From assembly GCA_016870935.1 (NCBI GenBank), contig VGAB01000003.1, positions 1-59,402 of the forward strand: 59,402 nucleotides of DNA. The letters are read 5' to 3'. Position 1 is the stretch's first letter, and every line of letters starts with the position of its first letter. Below are positions 1 through 10,744 of the stretch, in pieces. This stretch comes from Actinomycetota bacterium. GTDB lineage: Bacteria > Actinomycetota > Acidimicrobiia > Acidimicrobiales > Ilumatobacteraceae. The notes under the pieces were generated by a model that was not told the origin of the DNA, did no database searches, and saw only the letters and a list, made by a program, of their open reading frames with translations. Both the position numbers and the translations under genes were made by a program.

Positions 1-3
1 ATA

Positions 4-714
4 ATGACGCCGATTATCTTGCTTCCGGGTAGATCGACCACCCAGGCCGTGGGTGTTCGCGGAGATTCTTTTTCGACGGGGCGCCTGTACAGCGAGGCGG
101 TGGCGCGGGCGGGAGGCCTTGTGTTGCAGGTTCCGCCGCTCGAACTTAGTGTCGAGAACGCCGAAGAGATCGTTTCTAGATTCGACGGGGTGATACTTCA
201 AGGTGGTGGCGACATCGACCCCGTGCGTTACGGCCAGCAGTCGAACAACGAAAAAAATTACGGCATTTCAAAGATGCACGACGACCTTGAGATCGCGATC
301 GTGCGAGCCGCGGTGAAACTAGACAAACCGATGTTGGCGATTTGTCGCGGGTTTCAAGTTTTGAACGTGGCTTTGGGCGGCACTTTGCACCAAGATTTGG
401 GGGCTGTGCTCGCTGATTCTGAGAGCCACTGGGACACGTATCACGAAATCAACCTTGAGCCAGGCAGCAAAATTGCCAAGGCGATGAAAACAACCTCGCC
501 AAAGAAGTCGCACTCGTATCATCATCAGGCGCTCGACAAAATCGCGCCAAATCTCGCGGTCACGGGTCGAGCGGCCGACAAAACCGTCGAGGCGGTCGAA
601 CACGCCACGGCCAAATGGATCATCGGCGTGCAGTGGCACCCCGAAGATGACGCGGCGAACGAGCCCGACCAACAGAAATTGTTCGACGGTTTCGTCGCAT
701 CGATCGGCGGCTGA
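4..714 (+). CDS. Class I glutamine amidotransferase-like hydrolase (PuuD family)
   Basis: A 236-residue protein of the peptidase C26 group, whose best-known member (PuuD) hydrolyses gamma-glutamyl-GABA. The nucleophile elbow AICRGFQVLN has Cys114, and the second catalytic site GVQWHPE supplies His212 and Glu214. The glycine-rich stretch QGGGDIDP (66-73) is typical of this group. There is no signal peptide, so it should be cytosolic. It ends 10 bases from the convergent nuoN and is not part of that operon. The substrate cannot be read from sequence; a gamma-glutamyl amide or polyamine intermediate is a family-based guess. Confidence 0.85.
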   Translation: MTPIILLPGRSTTQAVGVRGDSFSTGRLYSEAVARAGGLVLQVPPLELSVENAEEIVSRFDGVILQGGGDIDPVRYGQQSNNEKNYGISKMHDDLEIAIVRAAVKLDKPMLAICRGFQVLNVALGGTLHQDLGAVLADSESHWDTYHEINLEPGSKIAKAMKTTSPKKSHSYHHQALDKIAPNLAVTGRAADKTVEAVEHATAKWIIGVQWHPEDDAANEPDQQKLFDGFVASIGG

Positions 715-724
715 CCGCGCCGAT

Positions 725-2248
725 TTATCTGCTGGCTAGTTCGGCCAGATTTGACCCGAGGTTCAAAACGAGGCTCGGCAAAAAACCCACGACGAGAGTG
801 ATGACGACGGCGACCCCGATCGAGATGCGCGAAAGAGTCGGCACGACCACGGTCGCCGTGTCCGTGCGATCGGCCAACCACATGTTGACCATGATCCGCA
901 GATAGACGAACGCGGCGATCACCGCGCAGACCATGGCGATGACCGCCAACTCGTAACTACCCACCGAAACCGCGGCTTGAATCACGCCGAACTTGGCGAC
1001 AAAGCCGCTCGTCAACGGCATGCCCGCCTGGGCCAGGAGCAAGACCGTCATCGCGAGACCCAACATCGGCTGATTTTTTGCCAAACCTTTGAACGAGTCG
1101 AGCGATGTCGAACCGCTGGCGTCAGAGTTGGCTTGATCGTTGGTCACCACCGAGACGACGCCAAATGTGCCGACGACCATCGCCGCATACAACACGACAT
1201 AAACCGCCACGCCGATCAAACCATCGTCGACGTTGGGCGACGCCCGATGAGACGCCGCCTCGAGACCGACGAGAATGAAGCCGGCGTGACTGATCGACGA
1301 GTAGGCCAACATTCTTTTGATGTTGGTCTGCACGACGGCGACGACCGAGCCCACCACCAAGGTGAGCGCCGACAAAACCAGGATGATCGCGCCCCAGTCG
1401 TCGCTGCGCGACGGAAACGCGACCACGAAAACTCGAACCAGGGCGACCAACGCGGCGATCTTGCCGACGGACGCCATGAATGCCGTGGTGGGTGTCGGAG
1501 CCCCTTGATAAACATCGGGCGTCCACGCTTGAAACGGAACCAGGGAAACTTTGAACGCGAAACCGATCAGAATCATGCCGATGCCGATCAACAACACGGC
1601 GTCGTTGCGGGGCACAGGAATGAAACTCGCCAGGGCCGTGTTCAAGTTGATCAACCTCGTCGAGCCGGTGACGCCGTAGACGAGCGCGACGCCATACAAG
1701 AAAAAAGCCGAGGCGAAGCCGCCCAAAATGAAATATTTCAAACCGGCTTCCTGGCTCGAGACCTGCTGGCGATTGCTGGCGGCGAGCAAATACAAAGAGA
1801 GGCTGAGCGTCTCAAGACCGAGAAACAAAACGACCAGATCGTTCGACGCGATCATCACCAACGCTCCGATGCCGGCGGTGAGATAAAGCGCATAAATCTC
1901 CGGCATGTCGACACCCTCGCGATGCAGGTAGTCGCTCGTCAGATAACTGACCAGCACGATCGCCAAACAAATCGCGATCGTTCCGAGCAGCGCGAATTGA
2001 TCAAGGGCCAAAGCCCCACCGATCAACAAACGGGCACCGTTCGTATCGACATCATCCCATAGTCGAACCGAGACGAAAATAGCGACGACCGCGGACAACG
2101 CGGCAAGATGGGCGTAAAGTCGCCACGGCCATTGACCGGTCAACGAACCGACGAGCAGCAAAACAAGCGCACCGGCCAAAAGCGCGAGCAACGGCGAGAT
2201 CGCCAACCAGTCGATCACGGGTCCGACAAAGGTCGAGATGTCGTTCAC
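725..2248 (-). CDS. nuoN: NADH-quinone oxidoreductase subunit N
   Basis: A 507-residue antiporter-like membrane subunit of complex I, one of three proton-pumping modules (L, M, N) in the membrane arm. It is hydrophobic throughout with about 14 membrane helices. It carries the family stretch around APTPTTAFMASVGKIAA, with the helix-breaking region and conserved lysine, and YSSISHAGF. Its ATG overlaps the nuoM stop by four bases. It is the last gene of the long minus-strand operon and converges on the gene at the left edge. Length is normal for the family. Confidence 0.97.
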   Translation of the reverse strand: MNDISTFVGPVIDWLAISPLLALLAGALVLLLVGSLTGQWPWRLYAHLAALSAVVAIFVSVRLWDDVDTNGARLLIGGALALDQFALLGTIAICLAIVLVSYLTSDYLHREGVDMPEIYALYLTAGIGALVMIASNDLVVLFLGLETLSLSLYLLAASNRQQVSSQEAGLKYFILGGFASAFFLYGVALVYGVTGSTRLINLNTALASFIPVPRNDAVLLIGIGMILIGFAFKVSLVPFQAWTPDVYQGAPTPTTAFMASVGKIAALVALVRVFVVAFPSRSDDWGAIILVLSALTLVVGSVVAVVQTNIKRMLAYSSISHAGFILVGLEAASHRASPNVDDGLIGVAVYVVLYAAMVVGTFGVVSVVTNDQANSDASGSTSLDSFKGLAKNQPMLGLAMTVLLLAQAGMPLTSGFVAKFGVIQAAVSVGSYELAVIAMVCAVIAAFVYLRIMVNMWLADRTDTATVVVPTLSRISIGVAVVITLVVGFLPSLVLNLGSNLAELASR

Positions 2249-3753
2249 TTTGTCCTGCTTTCAACATGCTCGATAAACGAATTGACGCTGGGTTCGATGC
2301 GCTCCAGGACCGGTTTCGGATAGACACCCGTGAACACGATGATCGCCACGAAGACGGACATCAGCATTCCTTCCTTGATGTTGATCTCCTTGAAAGACGA
2401 ATTGGCCTCGTCGGGTTCGCCGTGAAAAACCCGCTGATAGGCCCACAGCAAATAAAGCGCGGCGAGCACGACACCGACCGTGGCGATGATCGTCCACCAG
2501 CGAGCCGATTCGAACGAACCGATCAGAATCAAAAACTCGCCGACGAAGCCGTTGAGGCCTGGCAATCCGACCGACGACAACATGACCACGGTGAAAATCG
2601 CGGCGAACACGGGCGCCACATGTTGAATGCCGCGCAACTCGGAGATTTCACGGGTGTGGCGACGCTCGTAGATCATGCCCACGAGCAAGAACAACGCGCC
2701 GGTCGAAACACCATGGTTGACCATCTGAACCACAGCACCGGTCACCGCCTGGGAACTCAGGGCAAATGTTCCGAGCACGATGAAACCGAGGTGGGCAACC
2801 GACGAATAGGCGACCAAGCGCTTCAAGTCGCGCTGCATCGTGGCGGCGATCGCCCCGTAAATCACGCCGATGACCGCGAGGGTGTATAAAACCGGTCTCG
2901 CCCACATCGCGGCTTGCGGGAACAGATAGACGCCGAAGCGCAGAAAACCGTAGGTTCCCATTTTCAACAAAACGCCCGCCAAGATGACCGAGCCGCCCGT
3001 CGGCGCCTGGGTGTGCGCATCGGGCAACCAGGTGTGCACGGGAAACAGAGGAACCTTGACCGCGAAGGCGATCGCGAACGAAACGAACAACCATCGTGCC
3101 GCGTTCGTCGAAAAGGTCGCCCCTTCGGCGATCTTGATGACGTCGAAAGTTACGTAACCCAGGTCGCGTCGCGCCAACGAAACGGTGGCGATGATGCCGA
3201 CGAGCATGAACGCCGATCCCGCCATCGTGTACAAGAAAAATTTGGTCGCGGCGTAGACCCGTTGGTCATACCCCCAACCACCGATCAAGAAATACATCGG
3301 CACGAGCACGATTTCGAACATGACGAAGAAAAGAAACAGATCCAACGCCATGAACGAACCCATCACTCCCGCCTGCAGCAGAAGCATCCATGCAAAATAA
3401 GACGTCTCGTTGTGGTGCGGGTCGATGCCGACGATCACCAGGGGGAACAAGATGCCGGTCAGCACGACCAAGAACAACGAGATTCCGTCGACACCGAGAT
3501 GCCACGAGATGCCCCACTGAGAAATCCACGGTTGATTCGAGACGAATTGAAATCCGGCGTCGCCCGACTTGAACGCGCCGAGCAACCACAGCGAGAGGGC
3601 GCCGGTTGTGACGCTCGAAGTGAGTGCGGCGAGTTTGGTCCACTCGGCCCGGGTTCTGCCCAAAAGTGCGACGACGATCGAGCTCAGAAGGGGCAATATG
3701 ACCAGCGACGACAAAATCGGAAAGGCCAAAACTTCGGTGGATGCGCCGATCAC
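2245..3753 (-). CDS. nuoM: NADH-quinone oxidoreductase subunit M
   Basis: A 502-residue proton-channel subunit of complex I. The start chosen is GTG at 3753, overlapping the nuoL TGA in a GTGA; an upstream in-frame ATG would add 58 non-hydrophobic Arg-rich residues lying inside nuoL. Key motifs are MFEIVLVPMYFLIGGWG, with the conserved helix-5 glutamate, and HTWLPDAHTQAPTGGSV followed by LLKMGTYG, with the channel lysine. The 3' end overlaps the nuoN start. Confidence 0.97.
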   Translation of the reverse strand: MIGASTEVLAFPILSSLVILPLLSSIVVALLGRTRAEWTKLAALTSSVTTGALSLWLLGAFKSGDAGFQFVSNQPWISQWGISWHLGVDGISLFLVVLTGILFPLVIVGIDPHHNETSYFAWMLLLQAGVMGSFMALDLFLFFVMFEIVLVPMYFLIGGWGYDQRVYAATKFFLYTMAGSAFMLVGIIATVSLARRDLGYVTFDVIKIAEGATFSTNAARWLFVSFAIAFAVKVPLFPVHTWLPDAHTQAPTGGSVILAGVLLKMGTYGFLRFGVYLFPQAAMWARPVLYTLAVIGVIYGAIAATMQRDLKRLVAYSSVAHLGFIVLGTFALSSQAVTGAVVQMVNHGVSTGALFLLVGMIYERRHTREISELRGIQHVAPVFAAIFTVVMLSSVGLPGLNGFVGEFLILIGSFESARWWTIIATVGVVLAALYLLWAYQRVFHGEPDEANSSFKEINIKEGMLMSVFVAIIVFTGVYPKPVLERIEPSVNSFIEHVESRTK

Positions 3754-5663
3754 AAGACGACTCCCCGCAACAGCAACCAACCCAAAATTGCGACGGCACC
3801 GATGCTGATCAACAACGCATAGACGCGCACGAAACCGCTTTGGGTCTTGCGCAGCGAACCCGCCGCGCCCCGCACGACTTGCCCGACCCCGTTGACGATG
3901 CCGTCGACGATGTTCGTGTCGATCCACGCGATCAGGTTGAAACTCGCCGCACCCGGGCCGGCGACCACTCGCGCGACCGCAGTGTCATAATGCCAGGCCT
4001 GCTCGAGCACTTTTGGTTCGACGACTTTGAACTTCCCCTTGGCGTAGACGGCGACAGCCAGAACTATTCCGGTTGTTGCGACGACGATGGCGAGCATGAG
4101 CAACAGATACTTGTTCTGATAGGCCCACGATTTGCCGATATAGGCCTCTGACTCTTCGACGACCGGCGCCAACCAGTGTTCGAGAAAGTGCAGTTCTTTG
4201 CTGAACGGCAACTGCATCGCGCCACCAACCACCGACAAAACCGACAGCACCAAAAGCGGCATCAGCATCACTCGCGGACTCTCGTGCGGGGTGAAATCAC
4301 CGTGCGCACCGTGCTCGGCGCCGTGATCGCTCCAACGAGCCTTGCCGTAGAACACCATGATCACTTGGCGCGTCATGTAGTAGGCCGTCAGCAACGCCGT
4401 GAAGATGCCGACTACATACAGAACCGGGCTCTTGGCGAACACATAGAGCAAGATTTCATCTTTCGACCAAAAACCCGCGAACGGCGGAACGCCGGCGATC
4501 GCCAGCCAACCGATGATGAAAGTGAATCCGGTGATCGGCATCACTTTACGCAACGCCCCCATTTTTCGCATGTCTTGTTCGTGATGCATGCCGTGAATGA
4601 CGGAACCCGAACCCAAGAACAACAGGGCTTTGAAAAATGCATGGGTGACCATGTGAAAGATCGCCGCGACATAGGCGCCCGATCCGATCGCCAAAAACAT
4701 GAAGCCCAGTTGCGACACCGTGCTGTACGCCAAGACTTTTTTGATGTCGTTCTGCGACACGGCGATCGTGGCGGCAAACAGCGCCGTCGCCGCACCAACC
4801 ACGGCGACGGTCGTCGGAACCCAGGCGTATGAAGCATGCAGGACGGGATTGATTCGGGTCAGCAAGAACACGCCGGAGGTGACCATCGTCGCCGCGTGAA
4901 TCAAAGCCGAAACGGGTGTCGGGCCCTCCATCGCATCGGGCAGCCAAAGATACAGCGGCAGTTGCGCGCTCTTGCCGCACGCTCCGACGAACAACAACAG
5001 CGCGATCGCCGTCGCGCTCACCGCCGCGAGTTCACCCGAATGGGCGGCCTCGTTGATCGCCCCATACGACAACGAACCGACGCTTGAAAACGCCAGGAAC
5101 ATCGCCGTCATCACGCCAAAGTCGCCGATGCGATTGGTGACGAACGCCTTTTTGCCCGCCACGGCGGCGCTGTTGCGGGTATGCCAAAACGAGATCAAGA
5201 AATAACTGCACGCTCCGACACCTTCCCAACCCAGGAAAGTGACCAGCAGGTTTTCGCCGAGCACGAGCATCAACATGCTGAAGACGAACAGATTCAAATA
5301 GACGAAGAACTTCGAGAACTTCGCGTCGCCGTGCATGTATCCGATCGCATACAGATGAATCAGCGTCGAGATGCCCGTCACGAACAGCGACATCGTGATG
5401 CTCAGCGGGTCGGCCAGCAGGGCGAAGTCGACTTGCAACGAGCCGACCGGCAACCATGAAAACAACGTTGCTACATGGCTGCGTTTTTCGGCCTGTCGAC
5501 CGAGCAACTCGAAATAAACCATCACGGTCGCGAGGAACGAAATCAAAGTCGCCGATGTCGCCAACCAACCCGAGCGCGGATCGCCGAGTTTTCGACCCGC
5601 CGCCATGTTGAGCAGCGCGCCCACGAGCGGCGACAACGGGATCAACCAGAGCAGGTTCAGCAT
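3750..5663 (-). CDS. nuoL: NADH-quinone oxidoreductase subunit L
   Basis: A 637-residue distal antiporter-like subunit of complex I. Recognisable motifs are FLGWEGVGACSYFLISFW, with the conserved glutamate, LYLWLPDAMEGPTPVSALIH and AYSTVSQLGFMF. The C-terminal ~150 residues include hydrophobic segments and a charged stretch consistent with the long lateral helix that runs along subunits M and N. It begins 3 bases after nuoK and overlaps the GTG start of nuoM. Confidence 0.97.
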   Translation of the reverse strand: MLNLLWLIPLSPLVGALLNMAAGRKLGDPRSGWLATSATLISFLATVMVYFELLGRQAEKRSHVATLFSWLPVGSLQVDFALLADPLSITMSLFVTGISTLIHLYAIGYMHGDAKFSKFFVYLNLFVFSMLMLVLGENLLVTFLGWEGVGACSYFLISFWHTRNSAAVAGKKAFVTNRIGDFGVMTAMFLAFSSVGSLSYGAINEAAHSGELAAVSATAIALLLFVGACGKSAQLPLYLWLPDAMEGPTPVSALIHAATMVTSGVFLLTRINPVLHASYAWVPTTVAVVGAATALFAATIAVSQNDIKKVLAYSTVSQLGFMFLAIGSGAYVAAIFHMVTHAFFKALLFLGSGSVIHGMHHEQDMRKMGALRKVMPITGFTFIIGWLAIAGVPPFAGFWSKDEILLYVFAKSPVLYVVGIFTALLTAYYMTRQVIMVFYGKARWSDHGAEHGAHGDFTPHESPRVMLMPLLVLSVLSVVGGAMQLPFSKELHFLEHWLAPVVEESEAYIGKSWAYQNKYLLLMLAIVVATTGIVLAVAVYAKGKFKVVEPKVLEQAWHYDTAVARVVAGPGAASFNLIAWIDTNIVDGIVNGVGQVVRGAAGSLRKTQSGFVRVYALLISIGAVAILGWLLLRGVVL

Positions 5664-5665
5664 TC

Positions 5666-5986
5666 TCAGCCTTTGAGCCCCGCCAGATCGTCGGCGGTGA
5701 GCGTCGATCGGCTGCGCATGATCGAAACGATGATCCCCAAACCGACCACGACCTCGGCGGCGGCCACGACCATAACGAAAAACACGATCGTCTGTCCGTT
5801 GATGTCGTTGAGTTCACGGGCCAAGGCGACGAAACTGAGGTTCACGGCGTTGAGCATCAACTCGATGCACATGAACATCACGAGCGGATTTCGTCGCACG
5901 AGCACACCCAAAGTTCCGATGCCGAACAAGATCGCCGACAGAACCAAATACCACGACGTAGTGGGCTCGAGGCTGAAAGCCGTCAT
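5666..5986 (-). CDS. nuoK: NADH-quinone oxidoreductase subunit K
   Basis: A 106-residue, three-helix complex I subunit. The ATG at 5986 overlaps the nuoJ stop in an ATGA; longer in-frame extensions upstream are Arg-rich shadow of nuoJ. The two membrane glutamates needed for proton transfer are present: Glu42 ([12 protein letters not shown]) and Glu78 ([10 protein letters not shown]). Their spacing of 36 residues is the same as in the Escherichia coli subunit. Confidence 0.96.
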   Translation of the reverse strand: MTAFSLEPTTSWYLVLSAILFGIGTLGVLVRRNPLVMFMCIELMLNAVNLSFVALARELNDINGQTIVFFVMVVAAAEVVVGLGIIVSIMRSRSTLTADDLAGLKG

Positions 5987-6519
5987 TCGGTGGCCGCCCT
6001 GGTTCTGCGGGTCAACAACACCGTGCCGACCACGGCGATCACCAACAACACCGATGTGACCTCGAAGGCGACGACATACTGCGAAAAAATCGACTCGGCG
6101 AGTTGCACAGTGTTGGCGTCGGGCCCGTTCTGTGAGTCGGGCAGATTCAAGCCGGTGCCACGCTCGTTGAAGATTTGATTTCCCCGCAAAATTGCCGTGA
6201 TCAAAACCGCCACGAGCCCGAGACTCGCCAGCACCGCCAACGGACGCTGGCCCGACAACGGCTCGGTTCGCAGGTTCTCGACGCGATCGACACCCAGCAG
6301 CATTATCACGAACAAGAACAAGACGACGATCGCGCCCGCGTAAACGATCACCTGTACCGCCGCCAGAAAGTGAGCCTCTTGGGCGACGAACAAGACGGCA
6401 ACCCCGAAAAGCGTGAGCACCAAACTCAAAGCGGCGTGCACTGGGTGCTTGCGCACGATCACGCCGACCGCGCCGACCAAAATCATCGACGCCGAGCAGA
6501 CGAAAACGAAGAACTCCAC
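5983..6519 (-). CDS. nuoJ: NADH-quinone oxidoreductase subunit J
   Basis: A 178-residue complex I membrane subunit with about five helices. The [20 protein letters not shown] segment and the following [20 protein letters not shown], whose third helix carries the pi-bulge in structures, are classic NuoJ. A hydrophilic loop (about 75-145) precedes the last helix ([17 protein letters not shown]). It starts 3 bases after nuoI and overlaps nuoK by four. Confidence 0.96.
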   Translation of the reverse strand: MEFFVFVCSASMILVGAVGVIVRKHPVHAALSLVLTLFGVAVLFVAQEAHFLAAVQVIVYAGAIVVLFLFVIMLLGVDRVENLRTEPLSGQRPLAVLASLGLVAVLITAILRGNQIFNERGTGLNLPDSQNGPDANTVQLAESIFSQYVVAFEVTSVLLVIAVVGTVLLTRRTRAATE

Positions 6520-6522
6520 CTG

Positions 6523-7155
6523 CTATTCGCTCTTTTTTTCCGCGGGGCGAACGCCGTAACCCAGTTCGCCGCTCCACGAGACGACGCCCGTGAAGTTGGC
6601 GTCGCCCGAGGCGGCGGTGGCGCGCATCCAGCCCGAGGTGTTCGCATCTTCGCCCTCGCGCCAGTCTTCCCACTCCAGTTGTTTCGGCTTGCCGCTCGAA
6701 TCGACGACGAGTTCATCTTTGGTGTAGATCGCATCTTGTCGATTGGTGAACGAAAACTCGAACAACTTCGAGTCGGTGATCGCCTCGGTCGGGCAAGCCT
6801 CGACGCAGAGGTCGCAGTGGATGCAACGCAGATAGTTGATCTCGTAGATCCAGCCGAACCGCTCGCCGGGCGAGGTCGGGTTCAGCGGGTCGTTGTCGGC
6901 GCCACGAACATGAATGCACTTGGCCGGGCAAACCGCCGCGCACAATTCGCAGCCGATGCATTTCTCCATGCCGTCCTCGTAGCGATTCAAGACATGGCGA
7001 CCATGCAGACGTTCCGGTTTTTCGATTTTGACATCCATCTTTTTCGCGCTTCGTTTCTTGCGACGAAACAGCCGTCCACCCGAATATTGGGTGGTGACCC
7101 GCTTCTTGGGTCCGTGCTGACGGAATGTGACCGCGAATCCCCCGAAGTAACCCAT
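6523..7155 (-). CDS. nuoI: NADH-quinone oxidoreductase subunit I (2x[4Fe-4S])
   Basis: A 210-residue peripheral-arm subunit carrying two tetranuclear clusters (N6a and N6b). Ligands are Cys66/69/72/76 in [12 protein letters not shown] and Cys111/114/117/121 in [12 protein letters not shown], with the usual crossed use of the fourth cysteine. The first 40 residues are basic and contain KKRVTTQY. The C-terminal ~60 residues after the second cluster are hydrophilic, as in actinobacterial homologues. The start shares a base with the nuoH stop. Confidence 0.97.
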   Translation of the reverse strand: MGYFGGFAVTFRQHGPKKRVTTQYSGGRLFRRKKRSAKKMDVKIEKPERLHGRHVLNRYEDGMEKCIGCELCAAVCPAKCIHVRGADNDPLNPTSPGERFGWIYEINYLRCIHCDLCVEACPTEAITDSKLFEFSFTNRQDAIYTKDELVVDSSGKPKQLEWEDWREGEDANTSGWMRATAASGDANFTGVVSWSGELGYGVRPAEKKSE

Positions 7156-8372
7156 CAGAACATCGTCCCCTGTTGTTCGCGTTCACTCGAACTCTTCGAA
7201 ATCGCCGCCTGCAACAACAGGTAACAAATTACAAGCACCGCGATGCAGGCGCCGGTAACGAGGAAGATATTCCAGTCGTTGCGGCGTCCCAACTGCTGGG
7301 CGGCGAGCAGCATGAACCATCCCAATGATGCGGGAATCAACAACTTCCAGCCCCAGTCCATCAATTGGTCGTAACGCAGGCGCGGCAGCGTAGCCCTGAA
7401 CCAGATGTACATATAAAGGAACACCAAGATTTTTGCCAACAACCAGAAGGTGCCCTCGAGCGCGTTGGGCAACAGCGGGATGTCGAGCACGAAATCGCCG
7501 AAGGCGATCGGCTGTGGTCCGCCAAAAAAGAGCGTCACGATTAGAGCCGACATCGTCACGGTGTTCATGAACTCGGCCAGGTAAAACAGCGCGAATCGAA
7601 TCGACGAATACTCGGTGTTGAACCCGCCCACGAGTTCTTGCTCGGCTTCGACAAGATCGAACGGCGGGCGATTGAGTTCCGCCGTCGCGGCGATCAAAAA
7701 GATGAAGAACGGCACGAGCCCCGTGGAGACAAAGTGCCATTCGGTGATCGTCGCCTGTGCGGCGACGATGCCGCTCGTCGAGAGGGTGCCCGCCAGCAGC
7801 AGCACGCAGGCCAGCGACAAACCCAGTGCCGCCTCGTAACTGACCATCTGCGCCGAGGCGCGAACCGAACCCAACAACGGATACTTCGAACCGCTGGACC
7901 AACCCGCGAGCATGATTCCGTAGACGGCGATCGAAGAGATCGCAAGGGCGAACAAAACCCCGATCGGTGGGTCGGCGAGTTGAATGCGGGTCACCTGGCC
8001 GAAGATCGTCACCTCGCCCGAATTGCCGTCGCGAAAATCACCGCCGAGCGGGATGATCGCAAACGACAAAAACGCCGGAACGAAAGACAAAAATGGCGCG
8101 AGCGCAAATACGAACCGATCGGCGCGAGTCGGGAACAAATCTTCCTTGAAAAAGAGTTTGATTCCGTCGGCGAGGGTCTGAAGTATCCCGAAAGGTCCGG
8201 TCTTGTTCGGCCCGATTCTGTTTTGCATTCCGGCGATCGCCTTGCGCTCGAACCAAACCATCAGCATCGTCGCCAGCAACCCGATGACGAACACGACCAG
8301 AACTTTGACCAGCACGATCAACAGCGGCGTCCAAAGAAGATCGTCGAAAAACAAAGAATCAAGGGCGATCAT
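7155..8372 (-). CDS. nuoH: NADH-quinone oxidoreductase subunit H
   Basis: A 405-residue subunit that builds the quinone chamber at the junction of the two arms. The signature [20 protein letters not shown] followed by FFKED is intact, as are [19 protein letters not shown] and [15 protein letters not shown], which carry the acidic and arginine residues near the quinone tunnel. It is longer than the Escherichia coli protein (325 residues), mainly through an extra C-terminal helix pair. ATG overlaps the nuoG stop. Confidence 0.97.
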   Translation of the reverse strand: MIALDSLFFDDLLWTPLLIVLVKVLVVFVIGLLATMLMVWFERKAIAGMQNRIGPNKTGPFGILQTLADGIKLFFKEDLFPTRADRFVFALAPFLSFVPAFLSFAIIPLGGDFRDGNSGEVTIFGQVTRIQLADPPIGVLFALAISSIAVYGIMLAGWSSGSKYPLLGSVRASAQMVSYEAALGLSLACVLLLAGTLSTSGIVAAQATITEWHFVSTGLVPFFIFLIAATAELNRPPFDLVEAEQELVGGFNTEYSSIRFALFYLAEFMNTVTMSALIVTLFFGGPQPIAFGDFVLDIPLLPNALEGTFWLLAKILVFLYMYIWFRATLPRLRYDQLMDWGWKLLIPASLGWFMLLAAQQLGRRNDWNIFLVTGACIAVLVICYLLLQAAISKSSSEREQQGTMF

Positions 8373-10744
8373 TTGATCGGCTCGATTCTCACATCGGTCA
8401 CTTCACCTTTGATGTTCAACAACGGATTGATCTCGACTCCGGTGTGATTGAACGGCAACCACGCCACGCCCCGATGCACGCGACTGTTGGCCTTGATCGG
8501 GGCCACGATGCTCGTGCCCTCTGAGCCGACTCGCACGTTCGTGCCATCGGCGACGCCGATTCGGGCAAGTTCGGAAGGATGCACATGGATCGCCGCGTCG
8601 TTGACGATGCCGACCAGCGACGGGCTGGCCAGAGTCGACTGAGCCTTGTCGTACATCGTGCGCGAAACCACGAGCCTGAAATCGTAAGAATTGCGCTCGG
8701 GCGCCTTGACCGACGAACTCGAGATCGAGACGGGCGTCTCTCTTGTCATCAGAACCCCGTCGCCCCGCGTCGAGCGCGGGTCTTTGCTCGCCGAAAAAGC
8801 GGCGACGGTTGCGACGAGTTTTTGGTTCAGTTGTTCGAGACTGCTCACACCGATGTCGACTCCAAGCGCGATGCCGAGTTCTGTCGCGATCATCCAATCG
8901 GGGCGCGAAGTGCCGCGGGGCGTTATCTTTTGCGACAAGTTGCTGATTCGACCCTCGAGGTTCGTGGTGGTTCCGCTTTTCTCGCCATACGCGGCGGCCG
9001 GCAACACGACATCGGCGTTGCGATTCGAACCGGTGAGCATCGTGTCGATGCTGATCAAGTTCTTCACCTGGGCAAGCGCCCGCAGCACGACCCCGGCGTC
9101 GGCCACATCGGACATCGGATCGGCACCCAGCAGAACGAGGCAATCAATCTTTCCGGCGGCGGCCGCATTCAAAATATCGATCGCGTCCCCGGCGTCGTTT
9201 TGCGGGGTCAAACCCGCAACCACGGCACCGCGAACGTTTCCGCGGCGCAATACCGGCAGCACTTTGGCGTTTGGTACCGCCTCAAAAACCGCGGCCGCGG
9301 CCTGCAGGGTGAACATCTCGCTTTCTGCAAGGTTCGCCCGACCCAAGACAACGGCGACTTGCCCGCGCGACAACTGCTGGCGAACCTCGTCAGTTGAAAG
9401 CGCATCGCGCACGACACGGGCCTGGTTGCCCGGTTCATAGTCGAAAGTACGCCAGGCGTAAGGCGTGAGGCCCGAGTCATGGGCCGAGAACTCGATGATT
9501 TTCGATCTGCGCTTTTGCGCCGCGTCGCGAAGCCTCAGATAAAGCACGGGCAATTCTTCTTTGAGATCGGGGGCGAGCAAAATTATCGTGCTCGCGGAGC
9601 ACGCCTCGTCGATCGTCGCCTGGTTCAAATTGAAGACTTCGGGGTTGAGACCATCGCCAAGTTGGGCGTCGCGTTGATCGATGCCGAGTTTGTCGGCCAA
9701 CATCGCCCAGGCGAAAGCGTCTTCGTTGGTGCCGCGCGCACCGCCCAAAATCGCCACCGAACGCTGACCTTTCGCCAGCGCCAACCTGATCATGCGTGCG
9801 GCACTTTCGAGCGCGACCGCCCACGATGTCGCCTCGAGGCCCGCGTCGGTTTTTACGAGCGGGTTGGTCAACCGATCGGGTGAGTTGACCGACTCGAAGT
9901 TGTAGCGACCGCGATCGCACAGCCAACCCCAGTTGACCGGGTCTACATCGACGCCCTGGTAGCGCACGAGTTCGTCACGACTGCTCTGCACGACGGTGCG
10001 ACAGCCGACACTGCACGAGGTGCAGGTGCTCTCGGTTTGGTCGAGATCCCATGGACGCGCCTTGAATCTGTAGGGCTTGGCGGTGAGCGCACCCACCGGG
10101 CAGATCTGCACCGTGTTGCCCGAAAAATATGAACTGAACGGTTCGTCGGGGAAGGTCATCACTTGTGTGTCGTTGCCGCGACTGGTGAACGAAATCAACG
10201 CGTCGCCCGCGACCTCGTCGGCAAAGCGCGTGCACCGATCGCAAAGAATGCAGCGTTCACGATCCAGATAGACGATGTCGCTGATCGCGATCGGTTTTTC
10301 GTAGTGCCGCTTTTCTTCGACGAACCGGCTCTCGCCGGGACCGTGACTGAAAGCCTGATCTTGCAGCGGGCATTCGCCGCCTTTGTCACAAACCGGGCAA
10401 TCCAACGGATGGTTCGCCAACAAAAGTTCGAGCACACCCTCTTGGGCTTTTTTCACGGCGTCCGTCGCGGTTCGAACAACTTGCCCTTCGGCGACCGGGG
10501 TCATGCAAGACACCACCATCATCGGCCCGCGCGGCGTCTCGACTTCGACCAAACATTGGCGGCACATTCCGACCGAGGGCATGCGCGGGTGATAACAAAA
10601 GCGCGGGATGAAATCATCGGTGCGATCGGCCGCCGCGATTATCAACTCACCCTTTCGCGCGACGGTCGGCTTGCCGTTGATGGTGATGTTCACCGCGTTG
10701 GGGTCGGCGACCTCGCCCGTTTTCGCCGGATCCACGATCGTCAC
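8369..10744 (-). CDS. nuoG: NADH-quinone oxidoreductase subunit G
   Basis: A 791-residue iron-sulfur subunit. It has an N-terminal 2Fe-2S ferredoxin domain (FCYHPRMPSVGMCRQC), the His-Cys tetranuclear site (HPLDCPVCDKGGECPLQ), a second tetranuclear site (CILCDRCTRF with a later ICPVGAL), and CTSCSVGC at the entry of a molybdopterin-oxidoreductase-like domain (about 225-790). The last domain is structural in complex I and is not expected to bind cofactor. The GGARGTNEDAFAWAMLADKL stretch belongs to it. It overlaps nuoF and nuoH by four bases each. Confidence 0.96.
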   Translation of the reverse strand: MTIVDPAKTGEVADPNAVNITINGKPTVARKGELIIAAADRTDDFIPRFCYHPRMPSVGMCRQCLVEVETPRGPMMVVSCMTPVAEGQVVRTATDAVKKAQEGVLELLLANHPLDCPVCDKGGECPLQDQAFSHGPGESRFVEEKRHYEKPIAISDIVYLDRERCILCDRCTRFADEVAGDALISFTSRGNDTQVMTFPDEPFSSYFSGNTVQICPVGALTAKPYRFKARPWDLDQTESTCTSCSVGCRTVVQSSRDELVRYQGVDVDPVNWGWLCDRGRYNFESVNSPDRLTNPLVKTDAGLEATSWAVALESAARMIRLALAKGQRSVAILGGARGTNEDAFAWAMLADKLGIDQRDAQLGDGLNPEVFNLNQATIDEACSASTIILLAPDLKEELPVLYLRLRDAAQKRRSKIIEFSAHDSGLTPYAWRTFDYEPGNQARVVRDALSTDEVRQQLSRGQVAVVLGRANLAESEMFTLQAAAAVFEAVPNAKVLPVLRRGNVRGAVVAGLTPQNDAGDAIDILNAAAAGKIDCLVLLGADPMSDVADAGVVLRALAQVKNLISIDTMLTGSNRNADVVLPAAAYGEKSGTTTNLEGRISNLSQKITPRGTSRPDWMIATELGIALGVDIGVSSLEQLNQKLVATVAAFSASKDPRSTRGDGVLMTRETPVSISSSSVKAPERNSYDFRLVVSRTMYDKAQSTLASPSLVGIVNDAAIHVHPSELARIGVADGTNVRVGSEGTSIVAPIKANSRVHRGVAWLPFNHTGVEINPLLNIKGEVTDVRIEPIK